DNA of 64,000 nucleotides from Streptomyces griseicoloratus (GTDB lineage Bacteria; Actinomycetota; Actinomycetes; Streptomycetales; Streptomycetaceae): positions 1-64,000 of the forward strand of contig NZ_JACVQF010000241.1 of the NCBI RefSeq assembly GCF_014534645.1, written 5' to 3'. Below, one piece after another: positions 63,296-64,000 of the stretch. Each line of letters begins with the position of its first letter. The stretch's first letter is position 1. The position numbers were made by a program, and so were the translations under genes. The notes beneath the pieces were generated by a model. The model worked only from the letters and a program-made list of their open reading frames with translations, made no database searches and had not been told where the DNA came from.

Positions 63296-64000
63296 ATGCC
63301 CCTGCCCAAAGCTGAACTGCACCTCCACATCGAAGGCACTCTTGAGCCCGAGCTGGCCTTCGAGCTGGCCGCCCGCAACGGCGTGTCCCTGCCGTACGCG
63401 GACACGGACGAGCTGCGCGAGGCGTACCGGTTCGCGGACCTGCAGTCCTTCCTGAACCTGTACTACGAGCTCATGGCCGTCCTGCGCACCGAGCGGGACT
63501 TCGAGGACCTCGCCAACGCCTACCTGGCCCGCGCCGCCGCGCAGGGCGTGCGGCACGCGGAGATCTTCTTCGACCCGCAGGCCCACCTCGCCCGGGGCGT
63601 CGACATGGGCACGGTCGTGGAGGGGCTGTGGCGGGCGCTCGGCAGCAGCGAGGCGGCACACGGCGTCTCCACCCGGCTGATCATGTGCTTCCTGCGCGAC
63701 GAGTCCGCCGAGTCGGCCCTTCGGACCCTGGACGCGGCCAAGCCGTACCTCGACCGCATCACCGGCGTCGGCCTGGACTCGGCCGAGGTCGGGCACCCGC
63801 CGGTGAAGTTCCGCGAGGTGTACGAGGCCGCCGCCGCCCTCGGGCTGCGCCGGGTGGCGCACGCGGGCGAGGAGGGGCCGCCGGAGTACGTCACCGAGGC
63901 CCTGGACGTCCTCGGCGTCGAGCGGATCGACCACGGCCTGCGCTGCGTGGAGGACCCGGCACTGGTCGAGCGGCTGGTGCGCGAACGCGTCCCGCTGACC
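63296..64000 (+). CDS. add: Adenosine deaminase family protein (partial, runs off the window)
   Basis: The first 235 codons are present. The start, MPLPKAELHLHIEGTLEP, carries the metal-binding HLH (His9, His11) of the adenosine/adenine deaminase family. HAGEEGPPEYVTEAL and IDHGLRCVEDP follow, with the catalytic Glu and a further metal-ligand region. The C-terminal part lies beyond the right edge. Members deaminate adenosine or adenine; the IEGTLEP variant is common in the adenine/adenosine-deaminase subgroup, so the exact substrate is open. Confidence 0.85.
   Translation, partial: MPLPKAELHLHIEGTLEPELAFELAARNGVSLPYADTDELREAYRFADLQSFLNLYYELMAVLRTERDFEDLANAYLARAAAQGVRHAEIFFDPQAHLARGVDMGTVVEGLWRALGSSEAAHGVSTRLIMCFLRDESAESALRTLDAAKPYLDRITGVGLDSAEVGHPPVKFREVYEAAAALGLRRVAHAGEEGPPEYVTEALDVLGVERIDHGLRCVEDPALVERLVRERVPLT

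Overview
The window is high-GC actinobacterial chromosome, almost certainly Streptomyces. Genes are GC-rich with many GTG starts and four-base start/stop overlaps. The conserved order rplU-rpmA-obg, proB-proA, nadD-LCP-rsfS, leuS, comEA-comEC-holA, rpsT/lepA, hemW, hrcA-dnaJ-rsmE is the usual core-chromosome order of the genus. I see no transposase, integrase, phage gene, rRNA or CRISPR array. It is mostly housekeeping DNA, with cell-envelope glycopolymer genes inserted into it.

Region by region. 1-1.15 kb: the end of a probable cytidylyltransferase gene overlaps a glycerol-1-phosphate-dehydrogenase-like gene. 1.2-3.5 kb: rplU, rpmA, obg. 3.7-15.2 kb: wall-teichoic-acid-type cluster with a GT4 glycosyltransferase, two GT2/CDP-glycerol glycerophosphotransferase fusions, a UDP-glucose epimerase and a membrane-anchored CDP-glycerol transferase. 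15.4-18.5 kb: proline synthesis (proB, an unknown gene, proA). 18.6-21.8 kb: two related single-pass membrane proteins, an M48 metalloprotease and small membrane proteins. 22.2-25.9 kb: nadD, an LCP/LytR_C envelope protein, rsfS and a histidine phosphatase. 26-26.9 kb: two identical tRNA-Ala(GGC) genes flanking two small zinc-binding proteins. 26.9-29.75 kb: a NuoF/ferredoxin fusion coupled to a cytochrome-b-like membrane protein. 30-33 kb: leuS behind a leucine-rich leader peptide and a terminator. 33.2-42.9 kb: DegV, comEA, comEC, an arylamine N-acetyltransferase, a YceI protein, holA, a minisatellite-like array and an NTF2-like protein. 43.1-45.5 kb: rpsT and lepA, divergent. 45.8-51.9 kb: acyl-CoA synthetase, an anti-sigma-kinase/PP2C phosphatase with a repeat linker, hemW. 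52-57.8 kb: DUF3097-like and MBL-fold proteins, then CIRCE-hrcA-dnaJ, a nitronate monooxygenase and rsmE. 57.8-64 kb: a degraded gene remnant, a lipoprotein, a tricorn-like protease, a HIT protein, RNase Z and the start of an adenosine deaminase.

How the genes fit together. The envelope genes (cytidylyltransferase, polyol-phosphate dehydrogenase, three CDP-glycerol-type transferases, GT4, epimerase, and the LCP ligase further on) could make, polymerise, decorate and attach a glycerol-phosphate-type wall polymer. This is inference from family membership. Most remaining genes serve translation (L21, L27, S20, Obg, LepA, RsfS, RsmE, LeuRS, tRNA-Ala), protein quality control (HrcA/DnaJ, M48, tricorn) or DNA metabolism (HolA, ComEA/EC).

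Two regulatory themes stand out. The first is a putative translation-coupled attenuator in front of leuS: a 12-codon peptide with three consecutive Leu codons, followed by a canonical intrinsic terminator. The second is a recurring -10-like hexamer placed exactly 6-7 nt before a start codon, which suggests that at least ten genes here give leaderless mRNAs. All names rest on reading the translated sequence by eye; no database search was run.
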